From the NCBI RefSeq assembly GCF_000012745.1, contig NC_007404.1, positions 558,001 through 622,000 of the forward strand: a stretch of DNA of 64,000 nt, given 5' to 3'. The notes beneath the pieces were generated by a model that made no database searches, was not told where the DNA came from, and saw only the letters and a program-made list of their open reading frames with translations. A program made the translations under genes and the position numbers. This stretch comes from Thiobacillus denitrificans ATCC 25259 (GTDB lineage: Bacteria > Pseudomonadota > Gammaproteobacteria > Burkholderiales > Thiobacillaceae). This document shows, in pieces, positions 46,338 to 56,580 of the stretch. Each line of letters starts with the position of its first letter. Position 1 is the first letter of the stretch.

Positions 46338-46483
46338 ATTGTGTGTCTTTTGTACCACATCGTCCCCTGATTGTTCGCCCAGATGGGGTGGCTGGCTTGT
46401 CTAAGCGCTAGAGCACGCGTAGCCTTCCGGGTAGGTCATACAACAAGTTGATCTGTAGTAATTCCGCCCATAAGGAGACATCA

Positions 46484-47686
46484 ATGAAATTCACACGCGT
46501 ATTCGCATTCATGGCGCTGGCTGGTCTGGCCGGCAGCGCCTTCGCTACCAATGGCTACTTCTCGCACGGCTACGGCATGAAGGCCAAGGGCATGGCCGGC
46601 GCCGCCACCACCAACACCGACGACGCCTTCGGCGGTGCCAACAACCCCGCTGCGATGGCTTTCGCAGGTAACCGTCTCGATCTGGGCGTGGACCTGTTCA
46701 GCCCGCGCCGCGAAGCAAGCATGAGCGTTCCCGGCGTGTCGGTTAAGAGCGACTCCAACTACTTCCTGATCCCGGAATTCGGCTACACGCACCAGATGAG
46801 CAACGATCTGGCGCTGGGCGTGACCGTGGTGGGTAACGGTGGCATGAACACCAATTACCCGACCAACCTGTATGGTGGTAACGGGAAACTCGGTATCGAT
46901 CTGATGCAGTTGATTGTCGCTCCGACCGTTGCCTACAAGGTTGCGCCGAATCACTCCATCGGTATTTCCCCGCTGCTGGGCTATCAGCGTTTCAAGGCTG
47001 AGGGCTTGGTTAACCCAAATACCGGAACCCCCATCCCCAACGCAGGATACGACGATTCTTTCGGCTACGGCGTGCGTGTCGGGTACCTGGGTAAGATCAC
47101 ACCGACGGTTACAATTGGTGCGGCTTATGCCAGCAAGATGAATTTCGACGAGTTTAGCAAGTACAACTGGTTGTTCCTGGAAAACGGCGACTTCGACATT
47201 CCCGAGAACTACAACCTTGGCGCGTCGTGGCAGGCGACTTCTGCGCTCAGGCTGGCGCTGGACTATCAGCGCATCAATTACTCGGGCGTAAAGGCAGTTG
47301 GTGCAGCGCCTTCGGCTGGTGGCTTCGGCTACGATGACGTCAATGTCGTGAAGCTTGGTGCCGAGTACAAGCTCAACTCGGCATGGACCCTGCGCGCAGG
47401 CTACAGCCATACCAACAACCCGATCAAGGGTGCAACCGCTACCGAGTGCGGTGCGGGTTCTGTGAACTGCGGCGAGGTGACCACCAATATCCTGGCTCCT
47501 GCCGTGATCAAAGATCACGCCACGCTGGGCTTCACCTACACGCTGGCTTCCGGCAACGAACTGACCATGGCTTACATGCATGCCTTCGAGAACGACGTAT
47601 CCGGCTATAACGGCAACAGCGGCGGCACTGATACCATCCGCATGTACCAGGATTCGCTGGGCGTCCAGTACAGCTGGAAGATGTAA
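46484..47686 (+). CDS. FadL/OmpP1/TodX-family outer membrane porin
   Basis: Outer membrane channel for hydrophobic compounds. From ATG 46484 (MKFTRVFAFMALAG) the product has 400 residues; AAGGAGA precedes it. Signal peptide ends FA at about 22. The mature N-terminus TNGYFSHGYGMKAKGMAGA is the family hatch-domain signature. Alternating strands fill the rest, ending in VQYSWKM. Its codons are less GC-extreme than in neighbouring genes, as often seen in highly expressed genes. Position next to the sulfur relay cluster hints at a sulfur-related or general lipid substrate, which is speculation. Confidence 0.9.
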   Translation: MKFTRVFAFMALAGLAGSAFATNGYFSHGYGMKAKGMAGAATTNTDDAFGGANNPAAMAFAGNRLDLGVDLFSPRREASMSVPGVSVKSDSNYFLIPEFGYTHQMSNDLALGVTVVGNGGMNTNYPTNLYGGNGKLGIDLMQLIVAPTVAYKVAPNHSIGISPLLGYQRFKAEGLVNPNTGTPIPNAGYDDSFGYGVRVGYLGKITPTVTIGAAYASKMNFDEFSKYNWLFLENGDFDIPENYNLGASWQATSALRLALDYQRINYSGVKAVGAAPSAGGFGYDDVNVVKLGAEYKLNSAWTLRAGYSHTNNPIKGATATECGAGSVNCGEVTTNILAPAVIKDHATLGFTYTLASGNELTMAYMHAFENDVSGYNGNSGGTDTIRMYQDSLGVQYSWKM

Positions 47687-47710
47687 TTACCACCAGCTTT
47701 GCGCTGTCTG

Positions 47711-47742
47711 AAAGCCGGGGTCGTGAGACCCCGGCTTTTTTT
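47711..47742. terminator. intrinsic terminator after the porin gene
   Basis: AAAGCCGGGGTC-GTGA-GACCCCGGCTTT, a perfect 12-base-pair stem with a T-run of seven, 24 bases after the stop. It may also serve the convergent valS transcript. Confidence 0.92.
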
Positions 47743-47815
47743 AGCTTTATTGACCCGGTTCGTTGTAAAAACGCGGCTTCTGCCACGCTTTTTGTTTGGG
47801 TTGGGTTAGGGCAGG

Positions 47816-50554
47816 TCAGCCCAGCCGCGCGTGCTGCGCCTCCAGTTTCTGCAACATGGCCGCAAAATCGGCTAGCCGCGCCTGCTCCTGCTGCACCACC
47901 GCCGCCGGGGCCTTGTCGACGAAGCTGGGGTTGGCGAGCTTGGTTTCCGCCTTCCTGATCTCGCCCTGGATACGGGCGATCTCCTTGGCGAGCCGTGCAC
48001 GTTCGGCGTCCTTGTCGATTTCCACCACCAGCATCATCCGCATGTCGCCGACCAGCGCGACGGGGGCGTCGGCTTCCGGCAGCGCGGTCACCGCGCTGAC
48101 TTCGCCAAGCTTGCCCAGCGCAACCATGTAGGGCGCCAGCGTGTTGATTACGGCGGCATCGCCTTCGATTACCAGCGGCACGCGCTGGGCGGGTGACAGA
48201 TTCATTTCACCGCGCAGGGTGCGGCAGGCGTTGACCAGTTCCTTCAGCAATTGCATCCGCGCGACGCTGCCGGGATGGCGTTGTGCTTCATCGACCTGCG
48301 GATAGGCAGACAGCATGATGCTGTCGCCGTGCACGCCGGCCAGCGGCGCGACCTTCTGCCACAGTTCCTCGGTGATGAAGGGGATGATGGGGTGAGCGAG
48401 GCGCAGCGTGGTTTCAAGCACGGTGGCCAGGGTGCGGCGAGTGGCGCGCTGCTGTTCGGGCGTCCCATGGTTCAACTGCACCTTGGCGAGTTCCAGATAC
48501 CAGTCGCAGTATTCGTCCCACACGAATTCGTAGACCGCGCGCGCCGCCTGGTCGAAGCGGTAAGCGGCGAAGGCCTCATGCACGTCGCCGATGGCCTGTT
48601 GCAGACGTGCGGCGATCCAGCGGTCCGCATCGGAGAAATCCATCGGCTGGTCGGCTTCCTGCCCGCAGTCGTGGCCTTCCAGGTTCATCAGCGCGAAACG
48701 GGTGGCGTTCCACAGCTTGTTGCAGAAGTTGCGGTAGCCCTCGGCGCGCTGCAGGTCGAACTTGATGTCGCGCCCGTGAGTGGCGAGCGAAGCAAACGTG
48801 AAGCGCAGGGCGTCGGTACCGTAGGCGGCGATGCCATCGGGGAACTCCTTGCGGGTGCGTTTCTCGATGCTGGCGGCCTGCTTGGGGTTCATCAGACCCT
48901 GGGTGCGCTTGGCGACGAGGTCGCCTACGGCGATGCCGTCGATGAGATCGATCGGGTCGAGCACGTTGCCCTTCGACTTGCTCATCTTCTGGCCTTCAGA
49001 GTCGCGCACCAGGCCGGTGACGTACACCTCGCGGAATGGGACCTTGCCGGTAAGGTGCTTCGACATCATCACCATGCGGGCAACCCAGAAGAAGATGATG
49101 TCGAAGCCGGTGACCAGCACCGAAGTCGGCAGGTAGCGCTCCAGTTCCGGCGTCTGCTCGGGCCAGCCCAACGTCGAGAAGGGCCACAGCGCGCTGGAGA
49201 ACCAGGTATCGAGCACGTCGTTGTCCTGCGTCAGTTCGCGGCCGCCGGCCTGCTTCCTTGCTTCTTCCTCGGTGTGCGCGACGTAGAACTCGCCGTCGGC
49301 GTCGTACCACGCCGGGATGCGATGGCCCCACCACAGCTGGCGCGAAACACACCAGTCCTGGATGTTTTCCAGCCACTGCCGGTAGGTGGTGGTCCAGTTT
49401 TCCGGCACGAATTTCAGTTCGCCCGAGTCGACCGCGGCGAGCCCTTGCTTGGCCAGGCCTTCCATGCTCATGAACCACTGGTCGGTGAGCATCGGTTCGA
49501 GCACGGCGTGGGTGCGGTCGCCGCGCGGGATCATCAGCTTGTGCGGCTTGGCCGAGACCAGCAGGCCCTTCGCCTGCAGTGCGTCGAGCAGCGTCTGGCG
49601 CGCGTCATAGCGGTCGAGTCCCTGGTATTCGGTGGGGCAGAGCTCGTTCATTTTGGCGTCGAGCGTGAGGACGCTGATTGCCATGAGCTTGTGGCGTTGC
49701 CCGACCTGCCAGTCGTTGAAGTCGTGCGCAGGGGTGATCTTCACTACGCCCGTGCCGAACTCGCGATCGACGTACTCATCCGCGATGACGGGAATACTGC
49801 GCTCGGCGATCGGCAGGCGCACGTGCTTGCCGATGAGGTGCGCATAGCGCTCATCCTCGGGATGCACGGCGACCGCGGTGTCGCCGAGCAGGGTTTCCGG
49901 GCGCGTGGTGGCCACGGTCAGGTGACCGCTGCCATCTTCCAGCGGATAGTTGATTTCCCAGATGAAGCCGTCTTCCTCGGTGCTGACGACCTCAAGGTCG
50001 GACACAGCCGTTCCGAGCACCGGATCCCAGTTCACCAGCCGCTTGCCGCGGTAGATCAGGCCTTCGCGATAGAGCCGCACGAAGACTTCGGTGACCGCCT
50101 TCGACAGCCCGGCATCCATGGTGAAGCGCTCGCGGCTCCAGTCGGGGCTGGTGCCGAGCCGGCGCATCTGCCGCGTGATGGTGGAGCCGGAATGCGCTTT
50201 CCATTCCCAGACTTTTTCGAGGAATTTTTCGCGTCCAAGGTCGTGGCGCGAGATGTTCTGCGCATCGAGCTGACGCTCCACCACGATCTGCGTGGCGATG
50301 CCTGCATGGTCGGTGCCAGGCTGCCACAGGGTGTTGTCGCCCGACATGCGGTGGTAGCGGGTCAATGCGTCCATCAGCGTGTGCTGGAAGGCGTGGCCCA
50401 TGTGCAGCGTGCCGGTCACGTTGGGCGGCGGCAGCATGATGCAGTACGCGGGCGCATCGGGCTTGTCCCTCGCCTTGAAGTAGCCGGCACTTTCCCAGCG
50501 GGCGTACCAGCGCTTTTCGATTTCAGCGGGTTCGAAGGATTTGGCGAGTTCCAT
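47816..50554 (-). CDS. valS: valyl-tRNA synthetase
   Basis: Charges tRNA-Val. The 912-residue class I synthetase has the HIGH-type motif [16 protein letters not shown], the KMSKS loop ([10 protein letters not shown]), the CP1 editing domain ([20 protein letters not shown]) and a C-terminal coiled coil ([24 protein letters not shown] region) that binds tRNA. Length and ends match bacterial ValS. It is convergent with the porin gene. Confidence 0.97.
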   Translation of the reverse strand: MELAKSFEPAEIEKRWYARWESAGYFKARDKPDAPAYCIMLPPPNVTGTLHMGHAFQHTLMDALTRYHRMSGDNTLWQPGTDHAGIATQIVVERQLDAQNISRHDLGREKFLEKVWEWKAHSGSTITRQMRRLGTSPDWSRERFTMDAGLSKAVTEVFVRLYREGLIYRGKRLVNWDPVLGTAVSDLEVVSTEEDGFIWEINYPLEDGSGHLTVATTRPETLLGDTAVAVHPEDERYAHLIGKHVRLPIAERSIPVIADEYVDREFGTGVVKITPAHDFNDWQVGQRHKLMAISVLTLDAKMNELCPTEYQGLDRYDARQTLLDALQAKGLLVSAKPHKLMIPRGDRTHAVLEPMLTDQWFMSMEGLAKQGLAAVDSGELKFVPENWTTTYRQWLENIQDWCVSRQLWWGHRIPAWYDADGEFYVAHTEEEARKQAGGRELTQDNDVLDTWFSSALWPFSTLGWPEQTPELERYLPTSVLVTGFDIIFFWVARMVMMSKHLTGKVPFREVYVTGLVRDSEGQKMSKSKGNVLDPIDLIDGIAVGDLVAKRTQGLMNPKQAASIEKRTRKEFPDGIAAYGTDALRFTFASLATHGRDIKFDLQRAEGYRNFCNKLWNATRFALMNLEGHDCGQEADQPMDFSDADRWIAARLQQAIGDVHEAFAAYRFDQAARAVYEFVWDEYCDWYLELAKVQLNHGTPEQQRATRRTLATVLETTLRLAHPIIPFITEELWQKVAPLAGVHGDSIMLSAYPQVDEAQRHPGSVARMQLLKELVNACRTLRGEMNLSPAQRVPLVIEGDAAVINTLAPYMVALGKLGEVSAVTALPEADAPVALVGDMRMMLVVEIDKDAERARLAKEIARIQGEIRKAETKLANPSFVDKAPAAVVQQEQARLADFAAMLQKLEAQHARLG

Positions 50555-50657
50555 GGCGTGCGCGCAAAGGCGGCATTATCCCAAAAAATGCCGGGACAAG
50601 CCCCGAAATGCGGAGGCGGCGGCAGGCCGCGCGCGATTTCGACAAGCGTCAGGCGTT

Positions 50658-51098
50658 TCAGCTCGCCGGCTTGCGCGGTTGCTTTAGTTTTTCGGCGACC
50701 GCTTCGCGCACGATCTCGCGCATGTTGACGTCGAGCTGAGACAACAGATTGGTGACCGTCTCGTCGATGTTCTTGCGCAGCTCGGCAGCGACCTGCTTCT
50801 CCATCACTTCCGACAGGCGCGGCGCGAGTTCGCTCATCAGTTGTTCGGCGAGCGCATCGCTGGCCGCCGGGGCTTGCGGCGCATCGCTTTCTACGGCGGG
50901 CGCGGGCGGCTGCGGCGCGGCCTCGGTCGCCGCGGGCGGCGTTCCGCGTTCGATCACGTCGGTGAGGACGGGAAGCCAGGCCGGGGGCTGGCCGGGAGCG
51001 GGCGCGGCTGCCGGCGGGCCGAGATGAGCCGACTCGCCGGCGCCGCGATGTTTCTTGAGGAGGGCGTCCATCTTGTCCAGCAAGGGGTCGTCGCTCAT
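50658..51098 (-). CDS. hypothetical protein between holC and valS
   Basis: 146 residues, cytoplasmic by sequence. A charged N-terminus (LLDKMDALLKKHR) is followed by a proline/alanine-rich linker (residues about 25-75) and an amphipathic helical C-terminus (LAEQLMSELAPRLSEVMEKQ, NIDETVTNLLSQLDVNMREIV) that may form a coiled coil. I do not recognise a function. It sits eight bases after the holC stop and 103 bases before valS, a common neighbourhood (pepA-holC-x-valS) in related bacteria. Confidence 0.7.
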   Translation of the reverse strand: MSDDPLLDKMDALLKKHRGAGESAHLGPPAAAPAPGQPPAWLPVLTDVIERGTPPAATEAAPQPPAPAVESDAPQAPAASDALAEQLMSELAPRLSEVMEKQVAAELRKNIDETVTNLLSQLDVNMREIVREAVAEKLKQPRKPAS

Positions 51099-51105
51099 CG
51101 TTTTC

Positions 51106-51537
51106 TCATCCCTCGCTCTGCTGGCGCAGATCGTGCGTCTTCAGCGCGTAGCCGCGCGACTGATAGAAGCGATAGCGCGCGCGGCCCTGTTCGCGCTCCG
51201 CGTCGTCCGTGCCGACGATTTCGACGAGCCGCTCGAAGCGGCCGAAGGCCGGCGGTTGCGCGGAATCGAGATTGATCATCACGTCGGCGTGGCGGAGTGC
51301 GCCGGCGTCGGCGCCGATCAGCACCGGCGTTTCCGCCGCGAGTGCGTCGCTGTCGCGGGCATGCGGCACGAAACCGAGCGCCGGTGTCGTCCACAGCATG
51401 CGATCCACCGCGCCTGCGACGGCCGCATCGGGCGCATAGATCATCACCTGCTTGCCTTGACCGTAGGCCTTGGCCGCCACGCGGCGCGCGACGTCGAGGC
51501 GGTCTTCGGCAAAGGTATAGAAGATGATCTCGGTCAC
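51106..51537 (-). CDS. holC: DNA polymerase III chi subunit HolC
   Basis: Clamp-loader accessory subunit that contacts SSB. The start is GTG 51537, overlapping the pepA stop (GTGA); the open frame upstream of it is pepA out of frame. The 143 residues begin with the strand TEIIFYTFAEDRLDVA and contain the family phrases GKQVMIYAPD, DRMLWTTPALGFVPH, PVLIGAD and a C-terminal GRARYRFYQSRGYAL. The pepA-holC order is conserved in proteobacteria. Confidence 0.9.
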   Translation of the reverse strand: MTEIIFYTFAEDRLDVARRVAAKAYGQGKQVMIYAPDAAVAGAVDRMLWTTPALGFVPHARDSDALAAETPVLIGADAGALRHADVMINLDSAQPPAFGRFERLVEIVGTDDAEREQGRARYRFYQSRGYALKTHDLRQQSEG

Positions 51538-53045
51538 TTTTCCGTGCGATTCAACAGGAAATGCACGAGCAAGGAGACCGGACGGCCGGTCGAGCCCTTT
51601 TCGCGACCACCCTTGTATGCCGTGCCGGCGATGTCGAGGTGGGCCCAATGGTATTTCTTGGCGAAGCGCGACAGGAAGCAGGCGGCGGTGATCGAACCGC
51701 CGGGACGGCCGCCGATGTTCGCGACGTCGGCAAGGCTGCTCTTCAGCTGATCCTGGTAGTCGTCCCACAGGGGCATGCGCCACACGCGGTCCCAGGCGTG
51801 ATCGGCGGCGTGCTCGATCTCGCGGGCGAGCGGGTCGTGGTTGCTGTAAAGCGCGCTCGGATGGGCGCCGAGGGCGATCACACAGGCGCCGGTCAGCGTG
51901 GCGACGTCGATGACCGCGTCGGGCTCGAAGCGCTCGGCGTAGGTCAGGGCGTCGCACAGAATCAGGCGCCCCTCGGCGTCGGTGTTGAGGATCTCGATCG
52001 TCTGACCCGACATCGACGTGACGATGTCCCCCGGCTTGTTGGCTTGGGCGTCGGGCAGGTTCTCGCAGGCCGGGATCAGGCCGACGACGTTGAGCGGCAG
52101 GCCGAGTTCGCCGATCGCGCGGAAGGTGCCGATGACCGCGCCGCCGCCGCTCATGTCGTAGTTCATCTCGTCCATTTCGGCAGGCGGCTTCAGCGAAATC
52201 CCGCCGGCGTCGAAGGTGACGGCCTTGCCGACCAGGACCACGGGCTTGTCACCCTTGGCTCCCCCCATGTGTTTCAGCACGATGAAGCGCGGCGGCTTGT
52301 CGCTGCCCTTGCCGACCGAGAGAAAGGAGCCCATGCCGAGCTTCTCGCATGCCGCGAAATCGAGAATCTCGCAGCCGAAGCCGTGGGTCTTCGCGAGCTT
52401 GCGCGCTTCCGCCGCCAGATACTCGGGCGTGCAGACATTCGATGGCGTGTTGCCGAGGTCCTTGGCCAGCGCGATGCCGCGTGCGATCGCCAGGCCTCGC
52501 GTCAGGCCCGCTTCGCCGAACTTCAGTTCGCCGCGCCGCGACACCGCGAAGACGACGCGCTTGAGCGGGCGCCGCATTTCGTCGGTCTTGCTCTTCATGC
52601 GGTCGAAGCGGTACAGGGCTTCCTGGGCACTGATGACCGCCTGTTCGATATTCCAGGTGACGTCACGCTTACGGACCGCGATTTCGCTCAGGGTGATGAC
52701 GGCTTCCATCGACCCGGTGTCGCGCAGGGTGCGGATCGCGCGGGCGATCGCGTCGCGGTACGATTTCTCGTGGAACTCCCGCTCCTTGCCGAGGCCAACA
52801 AGCAGCACGCGGTCGGCCAGGATGTTCGGCACCCGGTGCAGCAGCAGCGTGCTGCCGGCCTTGCCGTCCATGTCGCCGCCGCGCACGATGTCCGACAGAT
52901 AGCCGTCGCTCGCCCGATCGATGTCGATCGCCGGTGCCGAAAGTTTGCGGCTTTCGAAGACGCCGACGACGACGCAGGCCGTGCGCTGCTTTTCGGGCGC
53001 ACCGCTTTTTATGCTAAATTCGAGTTCGATTTCCCTGTTTTCCAT
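51534..53045 (-). CDS. pepA: leucyl aminopeptidase PepA (cytosol aminopeptidase)
   Basis: Dizinc/dimanganese M17 aminopeptidase, in some bacteria also a DNA-binding factor. From ATG 53045 (MENREIELEFSIKSG) the product has 503 residues, the usual length; an in-frame start at 53099 is unlikely. Metal-binding and catalytic motifs are VLVGKAVTFDAGGISLKP and the signature NTDAEGRLIL. Divergent from lptF with a 129-base spacer. Confidence 0.96.
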   Translation of the reverse strand: MENREIELEFSIKSGAPEKQRTACVVVGVFESRKLSAPAIDIDRASDGYLSDIVRGGDMDGKAGSTLLLHRVPNILADRVLLVGLGKEREFHEKSYRDAIARAIRTLRDTGSMEAVITLSEIAVRKRDVTWNIEQAVISAQEALYRFDRMKSKTDEMRRPLKRVVFAVSRRGELKFGEAGLTRGLAIARGIALAKDLGNTPSNVCTPEYLAAEARKLAKTHGFGCEILDFAACEKLGMGSFLSVGKGSDKPPRFIVLKHMGGAKGDKPVVLVGKAVTFDAGGISLKPPAEMDEMNYDMSGGGAVIGTFRAIGELGLPLNVVGLIPACENLPDAQANKPGDIVTSMSGQTIEILNTDAEGRLILCDALTYAERFEPDAVIDVATLTGACVIALGAHPSALYSNHDPLAREIEHAADHAWDRVWRMPLWDDYQDQLKSSLADVANIGGRPGGSITAACFLSRFAKKYHWAHLDIAGTAYKGGREKGSTGRPVSLLVHFLLNRTEK

Positions 53046-53174
53046 GTCTGTGCTCAAAAAAATACAATTTGTCGATGCGCCGGCTGCCGGCCGCGCCAAT
53101 GGAGGAATTATTGGCGTTGTCGCAGGGGAATGTCAAAAGCGCGTTCGTGCCATGTCCGCCGTTTTCCCGCACCC

Positions 53175-54254
53175 ATGCTCTATCGCCGCGCACTGACCCG
53201 TGAAATGGGCCTCGCGACCGGCGCCGTGTTAACGGTGCTGATCGCGATCGCTCTCGTCATCCTGTTCATCCGGCTGCTCGGCGACGTCGCCCGCGGAGAG
53301 CTCGCGAACGAAGCCGTCTTCGCGTTTCTCGGCTTTTCGCTGCTGTACTTTTTGCCGGTCTTGATGACGATTTCTCTGTTTGCGGGCGTGCTGATGCCGC
53401 TTTCGCGCATGTGGCGGGACAGCGAAATGGTCATATGGTTCAACGCGGGGCTCTCGCTCGCGCAATGGCTGCGGCCGGTACTTGCGTTTGCAGTCCCGCT
53501 TTCGCTCGTGATCCTGTTGCTGACGCTCGTTCTCAATCCCTGGTTGCAGGCGAAGAAAAACGACTATCGCCAGGATCTGAAGGCACGCAGCGAGAGCGCA
53601 CTGATCGCGCCAGGCCTGTTCGCCGAATCCGGCGCCGGAGAACGCGTCTACTACGTCGAATCGCTCAATCCGCTGACTGGCATCGTGCGCAACGTTTTCA
53701 TGCAATCGCGGATCGACGGACAGCTTGGCCTCGTCGTTGCCCGCGAGGGCGACCATACCGAGTTGCCCGACGGCTCGCGCTACCTCGTGTTCAGGCAAGG
53801 CCGCCGCTATGAAGGCACGCCCGGTACGCTCGACTACCGGGTCGTGGAGTTCGAGCGCTACTGGATGCGGCTCGATCCGGTCGCCACGGGCGGCCGGGAT
53901 ACCAACATCCGCCAGAAGTCCGCCGGCGACCTCCTCGCCGATCCCGCGCCGGCGGCGCGTGCCGAACTCCTTTGGCGCCTCGGCGTGCCGCTGTCGGCGC
54001 TGGTGCTCGCGGTCATGGCGATCCCGCTCAGCTTTGTCAACACCCGGGCGCGTCGTTCCTATGGGCTCGTGACGGCGCTGCTGCTGTACTTCGTCTACAA
54101 CAACCTGCTGTCGCTGACCCAGGCCTGGGTCGCGCAGGGCAGATTCGACCCCTGGGCCGGAATGGCGTCGGCCCACCTCGTGATGCTGCTCGCTGCGGCC
54201 GGCCTCTTCTATCTTCGCAGCCGTCGCTACGGCTTCAGCTGGAGAAGGACGTGA
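53175..54254 (+). CDS. lptF: LPS export permease LptF
   Basis: Membrane subunit of LptB2FG. The frame is open far upstream, but that part is pepA in antisense; ATG 53175 (MLYRRALTREMGLATGAVL) starts directly at the first membrane helix. The 359 residues have three helices at each end (LTVLIAIALVILFIRLL, FAFLGFSLLYFLPVLMTISLF; LSALVLAVMAIPLSFV, GLVTALLLYFVYNNLLSL) around a periplasmic beta-jellyroll domain. Overlaps lptG by four bases (GTGA). Confidence 0.94.
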   Translation: MLYRRALTREMGLATGAVLTVLIAIALVILFIRLLGDVARGELANEAVFAFLGFSLLYFLPVLMTISLFAGVLMPLSRMWRDSEMVIWFNAGLSLAQWLRPVLAFAVPLSLVILLLTLVLNPWLQAKKNDYRQDLKARSESALIAPGLFAESGAGERVYYVESLNPLTGIVRNVFMQSRIDGQLGLVVAREGDHTELPDGSRYLVFRQGRRYEGTPGTLDYRVVEFERYWMRLDPVATGGRDTNIRQKSAGDLLADPAPAARAELLWRLGVPLSALVLAVMAIPLSFVNTRARRSYGLVTALLLYFVYNNLLSLTQAWVAQGRFDPWAGMASAHLVMLLAAAGLFYLRSRRYGFSWRRT

Positions 54255-55321
54255 ACCTGCTCGCGCGCTATCTCGCGGGCCAGGTGCTGGCCGCCTCGGG
54301 TTTCATGCTGCTGGCCCTGCTCGTGCTGTTCGCGTTTTTCGACGTCGTCCAGGAACTCGGCAACCTGCGCGCCGGCTACGGCTTTGGTCAGGCGACCATC
54401 GTGGTGCTGCTCAACGTTCCGGGCCACCTCTACGAAATCCTGCCGGTCGCGGCGCTGATCGGCACGCTGTTCGCACTGGCGCGGCTCGTCGGCAATTCGG
54501 AATACGCGGTGATGCGGGTGTCGGGACTGTCGAACTGGCGCGTGGCCGCCTACTTCGGCGTCATCGGCGTGTGGCTCGCGCTGCTGGTCCTGCTGCTCGG
54601 CGAGTATGTCGCGCCGTGGTCGGATCAGGCCGCCCAGCGCTACAAGCTGTCGGCGACCCGCTCGGTCGTCGCCCAGCAGTTCCGCTCGGGCCTCTGGGTC
54701 AAGGACGGCAGCACCTTCATCAACGTGCGCGAGGTCATGCCGGACAACACGCTGCGCGGGATCGAGATCTACGGCTTCGATCAGGAGGGGCGATTGGACT
54801 GGATCCGCGCTGCCGAGATCGCGACCTGGCGAGGCGACAAGACCTGGCAGCTGCAAACAGTGGTCGAGACGCGCTTTTCCGCGGACGGCATTCGCGCGCA
54901 ACGCAGCGCCAATCTAGCGTGGCGGTCGGTGCTCACGCCCGAAATCCTCAGCGTGCTGCTCGTCGCACCCGAAAAGATGTCCGCGCGCGCGCTCTGGCGC
55001 TACATCGCCCACCTCAAGGCGAACGGCCAGAAGGCCTCACGTTACGAGCTCGCCCTGTGGTCCAAGTTCATCAGTCCCTTCGTGATCCCGATCATGATGC
55101 TGATCGCGATGCCGTTCGCGATCCAGTCGCCGCGCGCCCGCGGCACGAGCGTCAAGGTGTTCTTCGGCATTCTCGCCGGGCTGGGCTTTCACCTGCTCAG
55201 CCGGCTGTTCGGCCACCTCGGTCTGCTGAACGACTGGCCGGCCTTCGTCGTGTCGGCGTTGCCTCTGTTGATCTTCCTCGGCATCGCGCTGGCGGGTATC
55301 CGGTGGGTCGACCGACGCTAG
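54251..55321 (+). CDS. lptG: LPS export permease LptG
   Basis: Second membrane subunit of LptB2FG. The start is GTG 54251, which overlaps the lptF stop; upstream open frame is lptF out of frame. The 356 residues begin NLLARYLAGQVLAASGFMLLALLVLF and show six helices around a periplasmic domain (FINVREVMPDNTLRGIEIYGFD). The C-terminal part FISPFVIPIMMLIAMPFAIQSPRARG is characteristic. The DUF455 gene overlaps its end by 19 bases. Confidence 0.94.
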   Translation: MNLLARYLAGQVLAASGFMLLALLVLFAFFDVVQELGNLRAGYGFGQATIVVLLNVPGHLYEILPVAALIGTLFALARLVGNSEYAVMRVSGLSNWRVAAYFGVIGVWLALLVLLLGEYVAPWSDQAAQRYKLSATRSVVAQQFRSGLWVKDGSTFINVREVMPDNTLRGIEIYGFDQEGRLDWIRAAEIATWRGDKTWQLQTVVETRFSADGIRAQRSANLAWRSVLTPEILSVLLVAPEKMSARALWRYIAHLKANGQKASRYELALWSKFISPFVIPIMMLIAMPFAIQSPRARGTSVKVFFGILAGLGFHLLSRLFGHLGLLNDWPAFVVSALPLLIFLGIALAGIRWVDRR

Positions 55322-56133
55322 ACCGGCTCCCCGACCGGCTCGCCGCGTGCCTGCGCTGCGAGCGGCCCGACGCCAAGGCGGCATGCGTCCATGCGCTCCA
55401 TGCCGACTGGCAGGCCGGCCGCGTCGACGCTGCCGCGGAACTTGCGCGCGTGTCGGTCGACGCGCCCGGGCGGCCCCGCAGGCCGGAGCTGGTGCCGCCG
55501 CAGGCGGTGCCGCGCCGCCGCGCGGATACCGTTCCGGGCCGCGCCGCGCTCGTTCATGCGCTGGCCCACATCGAGTTCAACGCGATCAATCTCGCGCTCG
55601 ACGCGGCCCATCGCTTTGCCGGAATGCCCGTCGCGTACTACGCGGACTGGCTGGGCGTCGCGCACGAGGAGGCGCTGCATTTCGCCCTCCTCGACGAACA
55701 CCTCGGCACGCTCGGCCATGCCTATGGCGACTTTCCGGCACACGCGGGACTGTGGGATATGGCCTTGAAGACCGCACACGATCCGCTCGTGCGCATGGCA
55801 CTCGTGCCGCGCGTGCTCGAAGCACGGGGCCTCGACGCGACTCCGCTGATCGTCGAGAAGCTCGAGGCGGCGGGCGACACACGCATGATCGAGATTCTCG
55901 CCGTCATCGAGCGCGACGAGATCGGCCATGTCGCGATCGGCAGTCATTGGTTCGTCTACCTGTGTGCGGCGCGGGGCGTCGACCCCGAAATGACCTTCCG
56001 CGCATTGCTCGCCGAGTACGATGCGCCGCCGCTGAGACCGCCTTTCAATCTGCGGGCGCGCCGGCAGGCCGGGTTCAGCGAGAGCGAACTCGCCTGGCTC
56101 GAGACGGTTTCAGAGACCGAGCGTCGTCGCTGA
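55303..56133 (+). CDS. DUF455 ferritin-like protein
   Basis: 276 residues if started at GTG 55303; other starts are possible because upstream frame is antisense or overlapping lptG. The central region has ferritin-like metal-ligand motifs: HALAHIEFNAINLALD, HEEALHFALLDEHL, and IERDEIGHVAIGSHWF, the E/H pattern of a di-iron helix bundle, as known for DUF455. There is no signal peptide. The N-terminal part has a cysteine pair (CLRCERPDAKAAC). The biochemical role is unknown. Its 3' end overlaps the convergent gene at 56110 by 24 bases. Confidence 0.8.
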   Translation: MGRPTLDRLPDRLAACLRCERPDAKAACVHALHADWQAGRVDAAAELARVSVDAPGRPRRPELVPPQAVPRRRADTVPGRAALVHALAHIEFNAINLALDAAHRFAGMPVAYYADWLGVAHEEALHFALLDEHLGTLGHAYGDFPAHAGLWDMALKTAHDPLVRMALVPRVLEARGLDATPLIVEKLEAAGDTRMIEILAVIERDEIGHVAIGSHWFVYLCAARGVDPEMTFRALLAEYDAPPLRPPFNLRARRQAGFSESELAWLETVSETERRR

Positions 56134-56580
56134 CACCTGGCGCGGCGCGCGCTGCCATAGCGCTTCGAAAACCTGGTTCAGTTCCGTCACGCGCGCCGTA
56201 TCGTCGGTATGTAGCGCGCCGGGCGGCGAGTGCTTGTCGGCGCGCAGCAGTACGCCGTGGGCGTCCGCGAGCACGAAGGCCCGGTCGGGACGCGCTGCGT
56301 CGGGGTCGGCCTGACGGACTTCGATTACATGAGCGAAGTCACGCAATAGCAGCATTAGGCGCGGATGGTCGACGGTAAGGCGCCCGACCTCGTCGAGCAA
56401 CAGTTCGATCCGCCGCCCGCCGCCGGCGACGCAGAAAGCGCGCAGCGTCGCGATCCGTGTCGCATCGTCGATGTCGAATACCGCGAGATCGTGTTCGTAG
56501 ACACGCAGCGTTCGACGTGTCGTGCTCAGCAGCGTGTCGAACGCGGCGCGGAGTTCGGACGGGGTTTCGAAGGCGGTCAT
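56110..56580 (-). CDS. hypothetical protein downstream of roxA
   Basis: 156 residues; unrecognised, possibly a DUF of histidine-free alpha/beta proteins. Helical N-terminus (TPSELRAAFDTLLSTTRRTL) followed by a repeated sheet-like pattern (LRVYEHDLAVFDID, RRIELLLDEVGRLTVDHPRLMLLLRDF) and DRAFVLADAHGVLLRAD. The pattern resembles phospholipase D-like or PilZ-free nucleic-acid binding domains only loosely. Its ATG overlaps the roxA stop by four bases, so the two are translationally coupled. Confidence 0.7.
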   Translation of the reverse strand: MTAFETPSELRAAFDTLLSTTRRTLRVYEHDLAVFDIDDATRIATLRAFCVAGGGRRIELLLDEVGRLTVDHPRLMLLLRDFAHVIEVRQADPDAARPDRAFVLADAHGVLLRADKHSPPGALHTDDTARVTELNQVFEALWQRAPRQVSATTLGL

